Shown: in pieces, positions 34,629 through 43,803 of the stretch
Layout: every line of letters begins with the position of its first letter
Position numbering within the stretch: the stretch's first letter is position 1
Source: Streptomyces griseofuscus
GTDB lineage: Bacteria; Actinomycetota; Actinomycetes; Streptomycetales; Streptomycetaceae
Direction: 5' to 3'
Assembly: GCF_014673495.1 (NCBI RefSeq)
Contig: NZ_CP051006.1
Span: 8,493,001-8,557,000 of the forward strand
DNA: 64,000 nt
Notes under the pieces: generated by a model
Database searches by the model: none
Seen by the model: only the letters and a program-made list of their open reading frames with translations
What the model was told of the DNA's origin: nothing
Translations under genes and position numbers: made by a program

Positions 34629-36599
34629 TCAGCCGACGGGGCCGACGAGATCCGGTGCCCGCAGGACGGCGGCCGGGATGCCCCAGGCGTCGACGAGGTC
34701 GACGGCGAGGGGACGCACCTTGCGACAGAGCTCGTTCACCTCGCGGCTGATCGCCTTGGACCGCTGGACGGTCAGCCGGCCGTGTTCCATGAACCAGGCG
34801 CGGTCGGCTTCGATGGCCGAGAGCGCGAACAGGTCGCACAGCAAGCCGAGGGCGTCCTTTCCGGCGCCCTCGGGAAGAGCACGCACCTTGTCGACGAAGG
34901 CTTCCGTGATCAGCCGTTCGACATGGGCCCGGGCGAGGGCGATGACGTGGTCCTGGACGTGCGAGAAGACCGCCCCGGGCGCATCCTGCCGGTCTATACC
35001 GCGCTTGATGCGGCGGGCGAGGCCGGCGAGCATGTGCTCCTCGCGGAAGCGGACCATGGCCAGCTGGTACTCGGAGTCGAGGAGTCCGGCCTCCCGGTCC
35101 CAGGCGTCACCGCCGGGCAGCAGGTCACGGACGCGTTCCAGGAGTTTGTGCGCCGAGGTCCGCTCGATGACGGTCTCTACGGCGAGGCCGGTGACATAGC
35201 GGACCATGCCGAGCTGGTCGAGGTCCTCGAACTCGCTGGCGTGGTCGGTGAGCAGGCCCTTGGCCACGAGCTGCAGGAGCACGTGGTTGTCGCCCTCGAA
35301 GGTGGTGAAGACGTCGCTGTCGCGTTTGAGGGCGGCGAAACGGTTCTCGGCGAGGTAGCCGGCGCCGCCGCACGCCTCACGGCACTCCTGGACGACGCCG
35401 GTGGCGTGCCAGGTGGCGAGCGCCTTGATGCCGGCGGCCCGCGACTCGAGGCGGCGCCGTGCCTGCGGATCGTTCTCGGCGCCGGAGAAGACCTCGTGCA
35501 GCTGGGATCGTACGACGTCCTGGGCGAAGTGCAGCGCGTAGGTGCGGGCGAGGAGGGGGAGCAGGCGACGCTGGTGGAGACCGTAGTCGAGGAGCACCTG
35601 CTCCCCGGTGTCCGGGGACGCCTCGAACTGGCGCCGCCGGTCGGCGTACTTGGTGGCCACCGTCAGCGCGACCTTGGCGACGCTGACACCGGCTCCGGCG
35701 ACGCTGACCCGGCCCTGCACGAGGGTGCCGAGCATGGTGAAGAAGCGCCGGCCGGGGTCCTCGATGGCGCTCTCATAGGTACCTTCCGGGGTGACCCGGG
35801 CGAAGCGGTCGAGGAGCGCCTCGCGGGGGACGCGCACACCGTCGAAGCGGATACGGCCGTTGTCGACGCCGTTGAGGCCCATCTTCCGGCCGTCGTCCTC
35901 GATGACGACACCGGGCAGGACCCGGCCGTCCGACCGGAGGGGGACGACGAAGGCATGGACACCCTCGGACCGGCCGTCGACCTCCAGCTGGGCGAAGACG
36001 ACGGCAAGTTCGGCGTGACGGGCGGCGTTGCCGATGTAGTCCTTGCGGGCCTGCTCGTCGGGGGTGGTGAGGACGAACTCCTGGCTCTCTGGGTCGTAGC
36101 GGGCGACGGTCCCGAGCGCCTGGACGTTGGAACCGTGACCCGACTCGGTCATCGCGAAGCAGCCCATCAGCTCTCCGGTGACAAGGCGGGGCAGATAGGC
36201 CTTGTGGTGGTGACCGGTGCCGAGATGCAGGATGGCTCCGCCGAAGAGCCCGAACTGGACACCGACCTTCACGAGCACGGAGAGGTCGCCGAACGCCAGG
36301 GTCTCGAACGCGGCTATCGACGCGCCGACGTCATTCCCGCCCCCGTACGCGGCGGGAAAGCCCATACCGGTCTGACCGGTCGCGGCCAGCTGGACGACGA
36401 CCTCGCGGACCCTCTCACGGAACGCGTCGATACCGAGCGCTTCGGCCTCGTCGAGGATGCCGGCATGGGCGACCAGGTTGGTCCGGACAAGCTCCCGGAT
36501 TCCGGCGTACTCACCGTCGAGGACCGCGGTGAGAGACGGGACGTCTATCTCGGGCCGGTGCCGGCCGATGGTGGGGGCGGAGGTGTTCTCGGTGGCCAT
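34629..36599 (-). CDS. Acyl-CoA oxidase/dehydrogenase family flavoprotein
   Basis: A 656-residue protein, the length of acyl-CoA oxidases rather than dehydrogenases (about 380). It has the FAD/substrate region CFAMTESGHGSNVQALGTVA, the middle beta domain (KDYIGNAARHAE), a four-helix C-domain with REACGGAGYLAENRF and the FTTFEGDNHVLLQ signature, and a second C-terminal helical domain. It would introduce the 2,3-double bond in acyl-CoA, passing electrons to O2. Start ATG 36599. No beta-oxidation partners are adjacent. Confidence 0.88.
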   Translation of the reverse strand: MATENTSAPTIGRHRPEIDVPSLTAVLDGEYAGIRELVRTNLVAHAGILDEAEALGIDAFRERVREVVVQLAATGQTGMGFPAAYGGGNDVGASIAAFETLAFGDLSVLVKVGVQFGLFGGAILHLGTGHHHKAYLPRLVTGELMGCFAMTESGHGSNVQALGTVARYDPESQEFVLTTPDEQARKDYIGNAARHAELAVVFAQLEVDGRSEGVHAFVVPLRSDGRVLPGVVIEDDGRKMGLNGVDNGRIRFDGVRVPREALLDRFARVTPEGTYESAIEDPGRRFFTMLGTLVQGRVSVAGAGVSVAKVALTVATKYADRRRQFEASPDTGEQVLLDYGLHQRRLLPLLARTYALHFAQDVVRSQLHEVFSGAENDPQARRRLESRAAGIKALATWHATGVVQECREACGGAGYLAENRFAALKRDSDVFTTFEGDNHVLLQLVAKGLLTDHASEFEDLDQLGMVRYVTGLAVETVIERTSAHKLLERVRDLLPGGDAWDREAGLLDSEYQLAMVRFREEHMLAGLARRIKRGIDRQDAPGAVFSHVQDHVIALARAHVERLITEAFVDKVRALPEGAGKDALGLLCDLFALSAIEADRAWFMEHGRLTVQRSKAISREVNELCRKVRPLAVDLVDAWGIPAAVLRAPDLVGPVG

Positions 36600-37109
36600 G
36601 CCGCTCCGCTACCCCGAGCCGCGACGATCAACCGGCGCGGCCCCGGCGCCTATGGCGGTCGGCGTGGGGCCCGGGTCCCCGCTCGCCGCAGCAGGGGGCC
36701 CGGGTGCCTGCGCCCGGACCGCGGCCGTGCGGGAGGCACCCGCCAACGGCCCCGAGGTCAGCGGGCGTTGAGCGTTTCCGGTGCCGGCTGCGTCGAACCG
36801 GTCCAAGGCGGACCATGGTCCAGGGACGGCGAGCGGGCGCGCGCCGGCGCCCACGGCCCCGGCCACGGCCCGCCCCGTGCGACGGCCCGGACACCGCACA
36901 CCCAACGGCCTGGCACCGGCACACACCGGGCTCCACCCGACCGTTCGGTTGTCAGGAGAAGCGGTCACGGCCGGATCGACGTACGGAGGACCTGAGAGTT
37001 CCCTCGTACCTGGTGGCAGGCCCGGTGCCATTTCCCCGCGACCGGGGTGCCGCCGCCGGCCGCCGGGCCCGGCAGCACTGCCGCAGCCCTCGGCATGAAA
37101 TCGACGTCT
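36600..37109. other. Gene-free stretch
   Basis: Low-complexity Pro/Gly/Ala/Arg frames only; no recognisable gene or RNA structure seen. Confidence 0.4.
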
Positions 37110-37438
37110 TCACCTCGAAGGAGAAGCCGTTGCACGCACGGCGTCGGCACGCACTTCGTTCTCGGAGAGCCCGGTGTGCGCGGCGATGTCCGCGCGGGTG
37201 GGTTCGGGAGCGCCGGGGACCTGGGTCACTTCCCTGCGCGCCATCCGGACCCGGTTTCGTAGTTCCTGAACCCGGCGGGGGACGCGCAGCGCCCACAGCC
37301 GGTCGCGGAAGCGGGAGGCGATGCGGTGGGCCATGGGCAGCCAGAGAGCGACGAGCTCGTCCCGCAGAACGGGGCGCTCCGGGCCGTCCCTCTGTTCCGC
37401 CAGCCGGGTGAATTGCTCAGCCGTGTGCGGGGCGTCAT
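37110..37438 (-). pseudogene. Deleted SigB/SigF-type sigma factor
   Basis: The minus strand shows sigma-70 family pieces: AEQFTRLAEQRDGPERPVLR and ELVALWLPMAHRIASRFRDR (region 2 start), directly joined to LWALRVPRRVQELRNRVRMA and PTRADIAAHTGLSENEV (region 3). The core of region 2, which binds the -10 element, is missing: in intact homologues FRDR occurs twice, and the deletion runs from one copy to the other. A 1-nt frameshift separates the ATG (MTPRT) from the rest, and region 4 is absent. Confidence 0.75.
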
Positions 37439-37858
37439 GGTGGACGCGCCGTCCTGGCCCGCTGGTGACGGCGTCGCTGCGGGACGGGCGGCGAGAGAGG
37501 GCGAGTTGTTGGTGAGCGCGCGGAATCGCTCCTGAAACGTGTGTTCAGGGCACGACCGGAAAGGGGTGTTCAGCCGTGCGGCCTGATCGGCGGAGTAAGG
37601 GTCAAACACACCACTGACAACGTTTGTCGGCGGCCGGTTCTCCACCCAGCCGTTGGGCCGCGGGGCGCGCGGCACCCGCGTGCACGGTGCGCCCCCGCCG
37701 CCCGAGAACCCGCGGGAGCGGCTCCGTCGCCATCTGTCCGCCCACAGCGGCGACGGATTGCCGGACGACATCGAGGCGCTCACCCGTCTGCCTCACTGTC
37801 AAGGAACCACCACCGACGTGCCGGACGAGCATCGGCCGGTACGGCGCGGGCGTCCGGG
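37439..37858. other. Gene-free stretch
   Basis: Upstream of the sigma remnant and downstream of the mycothiol-type enzyme; no supported gene. Confidence 0.35.
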
Positions 37859-38665
37859 TCAGAACGCCGTGTGAGCGAACCAGTGGTCCAGGAGCGCCGT
37901 GTCCCCCGACAGGGCGAAGACCGGTTCCCGGCAGGTTCGACGGCCGTACAGCAGCAGCAGGAGGTCCGCGGCGGGACCCCGGACCGCTGCGGAGGCCGCC
38001 CGGGCGCTGTTCCTGCCATCTGGCACCGGTCGGAAACCGTCCGGTTCGAGCCGCACCCGCCACTCCTCGCCGGCCGCGCCCCCGGCGTCCGTGCACCCGA
38101 ACGTGAGGATCTCGCCGTCGCCGCGCAACTCGGTCACTCCGGGAGCGAAGAGCCCCGCGTGCGGCAGGTTGACCAGGAACTCGTCGACGCCGTCCGCCGC
38201 CAGCACGGGATCGACACCGGAGTCGCGGCCGACGGAACGCTCCGCGTCCACTCGATGCACCAGCGTCTCGAAGAGCATCCGCCGGGCCCAGAACCGCGCG
38301 TGCGGATCGGCGCCCCAGGTCCACATCGCCGCGGCGGGATCGGTGTCGCGCAGCACCGCCGCCACCTCGGGCACGCCCGCCGCCAGCCAGTCGGCGTAGT
38401 CCCGTACGTTCTCGGGCAGCCCCAGCTCGACGTCGCGGCTGCGGGGCGCCTCCTGCACCCGCTGGGACAGCAGGGCGCAGAACCAACGCTGCAGGGCTCC
38501 GACATGCCGGGTGAGATCGGCGAGCGTCCAGTCGGGGCAGGACGGCACGGCACCGGCCGGGTCGGCGTCCCGCACCGCGTCTGCGAACCGGCGGGTATCC
38601 TGCTCGATCGCCTCCCGGTAGGTGTCGTACGGCAGGGGGTGCCTCGCCTGGTTCGTCTTGGTCAT
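37859..38665 (-). CDS. Mycothiol-dependent maleylpyruvate isomerase-family protein
   Basis: About 268 residues. The N-terminal DinB-like/MDMPI helical bundle is seen in SCPDWTLADLTRHVGALQRW and in RFWARRMLFETLVHRVDAE, which carries the metal-binding His pattern; a C-terminal MDMPI domain (ADLLLLLYGRR) follows. Members use mycothiol as thiol cofactor or act as metal-dependent transferases; the substrate is unknown. ATG 38665 is preferred because the family usually starts this way; GTG 38692 is nine codons upstream. Single gene. Confidence 0.82.
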   Translation of the reverse strand: MTKTNQARHPLPYDTYREAIEQDTRRFADAVRDADPAGAVPSCPDWTLADLTRHVGALQRWFCALLSQRVQEAPRSRDVELGLPENVRDYADWLAAGVPEVAAVLRDTDPAAAMWTWGADPHARFWARRMLFETLVHRVDAERSVGRDSGVDPVLAADGVDEFLVNLPHAGLFAPGVTELRGDGEILTFGCTDAGGAAGEEWRVRLEPDGFRPVPDGRNSARAASAAVRGPAADLLLLLYGRRTCREPVFALSGDTALLDHWFAHTAF

Positions 38666-39292
38666 CTGCAGCCGCCGTTCTGTGTCGGGCACTCGGTGTC
38701 GCGATCAGTGTGGCGGCTGGAGCGCACTCCAAGGCAAACCGGCCCCGGGACCGGCGGGCCGACAGCCCGAAGCAGGCGAGCAGGTCCGCCGCTTCCGCCC
38801 TGGCCTGCCGGCGCGCGGACCCGGAACTGCCGGCGCGCCGACCTACATCCTCCATCCCCCGCATGGGCGCCGCACCGGGACGCCCCTGCCCGTGGGGTCG
38901 CGGAGATCCGTCCCTACCACCCGGGTCGTAGATCCGGTGCTGACGGCGCGGCCGCACCTTCAGACGCGTGCCAGCCTCTTCGCCGGTGGGCAGAGGGATC
39001 GTTTCCTCGATGGCCGCGCAGGCGTAGGCGACACAGCCGGCGAGCTCGCGGACGCACACGATCACGACGGCAGGATGCGTCCTGTTGTTGATCAATACAG
39101 CGAGGATGAATATCTGGCCCGACCCCATTGGGATATGTCCCGGTCGATCTCACCCGCCGCGTCAGCCGCAGCCTGGACCTGCCGGCGGACGGAGGGGACA
39201 GCCGCCTCGCAGAGCCGCGAAGCACCTGACGAAGAAGGCGGCGAGCGAGGCTACGGACCCTCCGGGGCCCTGGCGATGGGCCGGGCGGATAC
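38666..39292. other. Gene-free stretch at the left border of the nucleoside cluster
   Basis: About 630 bases with no supported gene. A slightly AT-richer patch near 39080-39140 has short open frames but no motif or ribosome site that I would trust. Confidence 0.35.
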
Positions 39293-40132
39293 CTACGGCT
39301 TCGTGGCGCGAATGCTGAAGAGGACCGGAAGGGGGTACTCCCAGAGTTGCAGCCGCCAGAGCCCGTCGGCCCCCTGGGTGAGGACGCCGTCCCGGTCGTT
39401 CCGTTCACTCGTCAGGTGTTCCTCCACGGTGTCGATCCGCAGGCCGGCGGCTGCGAATGCGGACACCAGCTCGCCGAGGGAGTGGGACCACTGGACGGTC
39501 TCCCGGTTCTCCAGCGGCCTGTCGGGGGCGGCGTAGCTCGTCGCGCTGGAATAGTGGTGCGGCCCGTCGTCGGCGTACGGGGAGTCGACCACGAGGGGAT
39601 TTCGTTGCTCGATCATGCGCGCGAGCGGATGGAGATCGACAACGGCGAGTCGGCCGCCCGGCCGTAGGGCCCGTGCGGCGCTCCGTGCCCACGCCCGGAG
39701 GTCTCCGATCCAGGCGAACACGCCGTAGGAGGCCCATACGACGTCGAAGCTTCCCGTCAGGTCCGCGGGCAGGTCGAGAACGTCTGCGGTGACGAAGTCG
39801 GCAGCCAGGCCGGTGCGCCGGGCGAGTTCCCGTGCGCGCCCGATCGCCACCGGTGAGAAGTCCACTCCGGTGACGCGGGCGCCTTGCCGGGACCAGCTCA
39901 GGCTGTCGAGTCCGAAGTGGCACTGGAGATGGAGGAGATCACGTCCGTCGACGTCCCCGGCCAGTTCGACATCCAGGTCCCGGAGCGTGCTGCCGCCGGC
40001 GAGGAAGCTCTCCGTGTCGTAGTACGACGGGTTCTGCCCATGGGCCAGTGCGCGCTCGTCCCAGCTGCGCCGGTTCAGATCTCGCGCTTCGTCCCCGGGG
40101 ATGACGTCCCTGTGTTCCGTGGCTCCCGACAT
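39293..40132 (-). CDS. Class I SAM-dependent methyltransferase
   Basis: A 279-residue protein with SAM motif I around LLHLQCHFGLDSLSWSRQGA (an HxQCHxGxD variant), an acidic loop VTGVDFSP, motif II (SFDVVWASYGVF) and motif III (LRPGGRLAVVDLHP). It starts 42 bases downstream of the sulfotransferase gene on the same strand, so it may be the last gene of the leftward nucleoside-cluster operon, or a neighbour read independently. The methyl acceptor cannot be predicted. Confidence 0.8.
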   Translation of the reverse strand: MSGATEHRDVIPGDEARDLNRRSWDERALAHGQNPSYYDTESFLAGGSTLRDLDVELAGDVDGRDLLHLQCHFGLDSLSWSRQGARVTGVDFSPVAIGRARELARRTGLAADFVTADVLDLPADLTGSFDVVWASYGVFAWIGDLRAWARSAARALRPGGRLAVVDLHPLARMIEQRNPLVVDSPYADDGPHHYSSATSYAAPDRPLENRETVQWSHSLGELVSAFAAAGLRIDTVEEHLTSERNDRDGVLTQGADGLWRLQLWEYPLPVLFSIRATKP

Positions 40133-40174
40133 GTCGGGAGCCTACCCCGTAGGAACCGGCATCCGGCCGCATGC

Positions 40175-40912
40175 TCATGCACCACCGCCCCATCCGGTGT
40201 GGCGCCAGCCCGGATAGAGCACATCCATGATCTCGCCGCAGTGTGTCTCGAACGTCGCACGCATGGCCGGCGTCCAGTCCTGTGGGCCGGTCGCCCGCCG
40301 CCTGTTGAGTACGGCGAACTTCGCCTTGCCGAACCGATCGTGGTTCTTGCGTGGCAGCGCATCGGGCAGCGGCGACAGCCCGAGCGCTTCGCACAGCCGG
40401 TTCCGCTCCGGGCCGGGGACGAGGATGTCCTCCATGCGGAAGATCGGCGCATCCCAGTCCAGCAGCCTGCGGTAGGTCCACGACCAGAAGCGGCAGCACT
40501 TCTCGAAACGGTCGCCGGGGAAGGCGGGTTGCAGCCGTGACCAGTGGGCCTCGCGTGGCCGCACGGTCCAGTAGTACCACCCGTCGTTCATCCCGGAGGC
40601 CACGGTTTTGCGGCCGTCCCGGCACAGGGCGACGAGCGGCACCTCGGGCAGCGGCCGGTTGTCGAGGAACACCAGGTACGGCGAGACCTCTATTCCGGGT
40701 CCGATGCTGTGCAACAGGGCGACGGCGCCTTCCTGGTCACCGGCGAGCAGACGGCGGACCAGTTCCCTCGCGTGTGTCTCGTGCCGTGCCCGGACGCGGG
40801 TGCCCGCGCGGGAGACGGCCGTGCGGTCGAGGGCCGCGGCGAGAGATGTCGTACCGCAGCGGCCGGAACCGGTGACGAAGCCGTGCGGTGGGAAACCCTG
40901 GTGACTGGCCAC
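40175..40912 (-). CDS. Sulfotransferase-family protein
   Basis: A 245-residue P-loop protein. GFVTGSGRCGTTSLAAAL near the N-terminus matches the 5'-phosphosulfate loop of PAPS-dependent sulfotransferases, and CRDGRKTVASGMND the 3'-phosphate-binding segment. GTG 40912 is chosen for the GGAGGAG site just upstream; upstream in-frame codons overlap the TS-like gene and are Ser/Pro-rich. It lies 25 bases after the TS-like gene and probably sulfates an OH or NH of the cluster product. Sulfation would be unusual for this class of nucleoside. Confidence 0.78.
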   Translation of the reverse strand: MASHQGFPPHGFVTGSGRCGTTSLAAALDRTAVSRAGTRVRARHETHARELVRRLLAGDQEGAVALLHSIGPGIEVSPYLVFLDNRPLPEVPLVALCRDGRKTVASGMNDGWYYWTVRPREAHWSRLQPAFPGDRFEKCCRFWSWTYRRLLDWDAPIFRMEDILVPGPERNRLCEALGLSPLPDALPRKNHDRFGKAKFAVLNRRRATGPQDWTPAMRATFETHCGEIMDVLYPGWRHTGWGGGA

Positions 40913-40937
40913 TGCTCTCCTCCGCTCCTTCCGCGCG

Positions 40938-41933
40938 TCAGATCGCTGCCATGAGATCGGTGACCGCAGGGGTGACGGCGGGGCTCTTGACGACGGTCTC
41001 GGCGTCGCCGAGTTTGCGGTAGGCGAAGGTGGTGAGGCAGGCCCTGGCGACCTCGGTGAAGGCGAAGGACGCTTTCGTGGCGGCGAAGCGGTCCACGGCC
41101 GCGCTGTCACCCGCTTCGGCCGCCGTACGCAGTCCGCGTTCGAGGTCCACGAGTTCTCGTACGGCGGCGCGCACGTCGTCCGGGCCGCTGGGCAGGGCGG
41201 GCAGCTCCACCGGTGTCACCGGTTGTGAGATCAGCCTGCCGACCAACTCGACCTCGTTCTCGTACACATGGAAGGTGCCGGACTGATGGATGTAGGGGCC
41301 GCAGGCGGCATCCAGCAGGGCGGCGGCGACCTGGTGCATCACCATGAACAAGAAGGCGTCGTAGGGCAGCACGGTCAGGGCCTGCTGCGCCCGCATCACG
41401 GTGATCCAGGTGAGCGCGCCGTCACGCAGGAACAGCTGGACGCCGGCGGCACAGGGGTGCTCGCGGGACTGTGTGAAGTGGTCCGATGAATCGAGGATGA
41501 CTGCGAATGTCCGGCGATGCGCCGGGTCCCGCCGGATCCGATCGATGATCGCTTCCAACTGGTTCCCCGACGCCGCGGCGAGCAGCCGTCGGCCGAACGC
41601 CCCGCTCAACGTGTGCTGGTCGTCGGAGTATTCGTAGGCGCCGCGACGGTAGTAGGCGGGTGTGCCGACATCGTCCCTGCCGTCCAGCGACCATGCCGCC
41701 AGGCCGAAGCAGTAGGGGAGGTGGACCGGCAGCAGGGGCGTGAAGGCCAGGCAGGACCGCGGTGAGCCGATGCGTAAGGTGTGTGCGAGCAGCTCACGGT
41801 AGGGCCTGTCCTGACCACCGAAGCCGGAAGCCTTGGACAGCGGATCCCGCACGGACGGGACCTTGGCGCCCTGGGACAGGATGTTCTCCAGCTCTCCGGC
41901 ATAGGCCTGTGCGAACGTGTCGTAGGGGGGCAT
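40938..41933 (-). CDS. Thymidylate-synthase homologue, predicted CMP (hydroxymethyl)ase
   Basis: A 331-residue protein with the thymidylate-synthase core: paired Arg in DPAHRRTFAVI (Arg140/141), nucleophile Cys161 in EHPCAAGVQLFLRDG, Arg181 in RAQQALTVLPYD, and the late HVYENE. The residue matching the uracil-recognising Asn of ThyA (PFN) is Asp192 (PYD), as in phage dCMP hydroxymethylases, so a cytosine nucleotide is the likely substrate. MilA of mildiomycin biosynthesis is the known precedent. AGGAG precedes the ATG. It has extra N- and C-terminal sequence relative to ThyA (about 264 residues). Confidence 0.75.
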   Translation of the reverse strand: MPPYDTFAQAYAGELENILSQGAKVPSVRDPLSKASGFGGQDRPYRELLAHTLRIGSPRSCLAFTPLLPVHLPYCFGLAAWSLDGRDDVGTPAYYRRGAYEYSDDQHTLSGAFGRRLLAAASGNQLEAIIDRIRRDPAHRRTFAVILDSSDHFTQSREHPCAAGVQLFLRDGALTWITVMRAQQALTVLPYDAFLFMVMHQVAAALLDAACGPYIHQSGTFHVYENEVELVGRLISQPVTPVELPALPSGPDDVRAAVRELVDLERGLRTAAEAGDSAAVDRFAATKASFAFTEVARACLTTFAYRKLGDAETVVKSPAVTPAVTDLMAAI

Positions 41934-41942
41934 CTGTGCTCC

Positions 41943-43190
41943 TCAGCGGTTGGAGAACTGTCGGATGGAACGAGATGTGGTGGCGCACGCCATCATCGTG
42001 AGCGCGCCCACGGCCAGTGCCGCACCTGTCGCGGGGAAGCCTCCCCAGCTCACCAGTGCTCCCACGACCGCCGGCGCCAATGGCGTGACGGCATTGCTGA
42101 GCAGGTTCACCGCCGAGTGCACGCGGCCCTGCAACTCGTCCGGTGCGTGCGCCGTCTGATAGCCGAAGATGATGCTCTGTGTCGGGGCGATGGTCGTAGC
42201 GAGTAGAAAGATCACGATCGCCACGGCCCAGGGTGCCGAGCTGACGGCGAGGACCGCGAGCATCGGGGGCCACAGCCACCCCAGGGCGATCAGCAGGGCG
42301 CCGTCACGGTACTTCGTGCGCAGTTGCGGCACGGCCAGCGCCCCGGCGGCCCCGCCGATACCGCCGCACGCGAGCAGTATCCCGATGACCGCCGGTGCGA
42401 CACCGGCCGTACGCAGACCGACGATGACGCCCAGCGGCATCGCCGCGACGATCGCGTTGATGCCGCAGAGATAGACCAGGCTCGCCCGGCCCGGCCGGTC
42501 GTGCCAGACCCAGCGCATGCCCTGGAACAGTTCCGACGTGGCCAGCGGCACCTTGTGCTCCGTGCCGGAGAGGCGGGTGGTGATGCCCAGCACGGCGGCA
42601 AGCGACACGAGGTAGGACCCGGTGTCGACGAGGAACGGCACCGGCGCTCCGAGCGAGAACAGAAACCCGCCGACGGGCGCTCCGGCGATGGTCGCGGCCT
42701 GGAGGTAGATCTGGTTGTGCGCGATGGCCTCGCTCAGCCGCGTGCGTGGGACGAGATACGGGAGCACCGCGCGCTCCGCCGAGAAGAAGAACACCGAGAA
42801 CGCACCTTCGAGGAAGGCCGCCCCCAGGATGAGGGGGTAGCCGGCCGTTCCGGTCACAACCGCCGCGGCAAGGCCACCGGCCGTGGCGGCCCGGCCGACG
42901 TCGCACCAGATCAGAACACGCTTCCTGGAGCAGACGTCGACCACCAGTCCTGCCACCAGGCGCAGCAGCAGTCGCGAACCCGTGCTCACCAGCCCGACGA
43001 GGCCCGCCTTGAACGGGGTCCCGCCAAGGTGCAGTACGAGCAGGGGGTAGGCCAGATCGCTGGCCGCCGAGCCCACGCTGGAGACTCCCTGCCCGAACCA
43101 CAGCAGCCAGAAGTCGCGGCCGAACCGGGGCCGACCCGGGCGGGTACCCGCCTCGGCCGGGCCGGACACCGGCGCCGGGTTCTCACTCAT
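41943..43190 (-). CDS. MFS transporter, probable product exporter
   Basis: A 415-residue membrane protein with about 12 hydrophobic helices. It has the MFS motif after helix 2 (LVVDVCSRKRVLIWCD, an unusual DxCSRKR form), and SELFQGMRWVWHDRP in the central cytoplasmic loop as in MFS_3 (EntS-like) drug or siderophore exporters. It lies 9 bases upstream of the TS-like gene and 8 after the GNAT gene, firmly inside the leftward operon, so export and self-protection are the natural role. Confidence 0.85.
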   Translation of the reverse strand: MSENPAPVSGPAEAGTRPGRPRFGRDFWLLWFGQGVSSVGSAASDLAYPLLVLHLGGTPFKAGLVGLVSTGSRLLLRLVAGLVVDVCSRKRVLIWCDVGRAATAGGLAAAVVTGTAGYPLILGAAFLEGAFSVFFFSAERAVLPYLVPRTRLSEAIAHNQIYLQAATIAGAPVGGFLFSLGAPVPFLVDTGSYLVSLAAVLGITTRLSGTEHKVPLATSELFQGMRWVWHDRPGRASLVYLCGINAIVAAMPLGVIVGLRTAGVAPAVIGILLACGGIGGAAGALAVPQLRTKYRDGALLIALGWLWPPMLAVLAVSSAPWAVAIVIFLLATTIAPTQSIIFGYQTAHAPDELQGRVHSAVNLLSNAVTPLAPAVVGALVSWGGFPATGAALAVGALTMMACATTSRSIRQFSNR

Positions 43191-43198
43191 CGCGACGG

Positions 43199-43771
43199 TC
43201 AGACCTGAGAGGTGTCCGACTGCCGGTGGAGCACCCTCATCCGCTCGGCGAACTCCTCGGCGAGGACGCCGTAGAGCACTGCGTCGACCGGGGTGCCATT
43301 GATCAGCCGGGCCTTGCGCGCGATCCCTTCCTGGACGGCGCCGGCCGCCTGACACGCGGCGGCCGCAGGCAGGTTCTGTGCGAGGACCCAGGCGTAGATG
43401 CGGCGCAGTCCCATGACGTGGAAGCCGAATTCGGCCATCAGCAGCGCGGCTTCGCGGCCGAGGCCAAGCCCTCGGTTGCTGATGTCCCCCAGTGCCAGCG
43501 AGACCTCGGCCGACCTGTCCTCGGAGCCGGGGTTACGCAGCGCACCGAGCCCGAGGGCGGCGCCGTCCTCGGGCGAGTACAGCATGAAGGTCGCGTCGTG
43601 GTACGAGGGTTTGCCGTGCCTTTCGATCCAGTCCCGCCAGCCGCCGCGGCCCACCGGGTAGCGGTAGCCGAACATGTCGCGGAAGTAATCCTCCTGGAAC
43701 CATGTGTAGACCACGTCGGCGTCCTCGGGTTCCAGGGCGCGTAGAGCAACCCGCTTTCCTGGTGTCACCAC
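43199..43771 (-). CDS. GNAT N-acetyltransferase (RimJ/RimL-like) of the nucleoside cluster
   Basis: A 190-residue protein. KRVALRALEPEDADVVYTWF is a RimL-like N-terminus, the acetyl-CoA loop is in NRGLGLGREAALLMAEFGF, and ACQAAGAVQEGIARKA corresponds to motif B. It could acetylate an amino group on the product or resistance target. GTG 43771 follows a GAGGAGAGGA site. Operon member with gaps of 8 and 32 bases. Confidence 0.82.
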   Translation of the reverse strand: MVTPGKRVALRALEPEDADVVYTWFQEDYFRDMFGYRYPVGRGGWRDWIERHGKPSYHDATFMLYSPEDGAALGLGALRNPGSEDRSAEVSLALGDISNRGLGLGREAALLMAEFGFHVMGLRRIYAWVLAQNLPAAAACQAAGAVQEGIARKARLINGTPVDAVLYGVLAEEFAERMRVLHRQSDTSQV

Positions 43772-43803
43772 GAACCGTCCTCTCCTCGAGCAGGGCAGTG
43801 CCG

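Noticed and set aside
34782-36995. 737-codon plus-strand frame opposite the acyl-CoA oxidase
   Set aside because: Shadow frame; the minus-strand protein has all family signatures.
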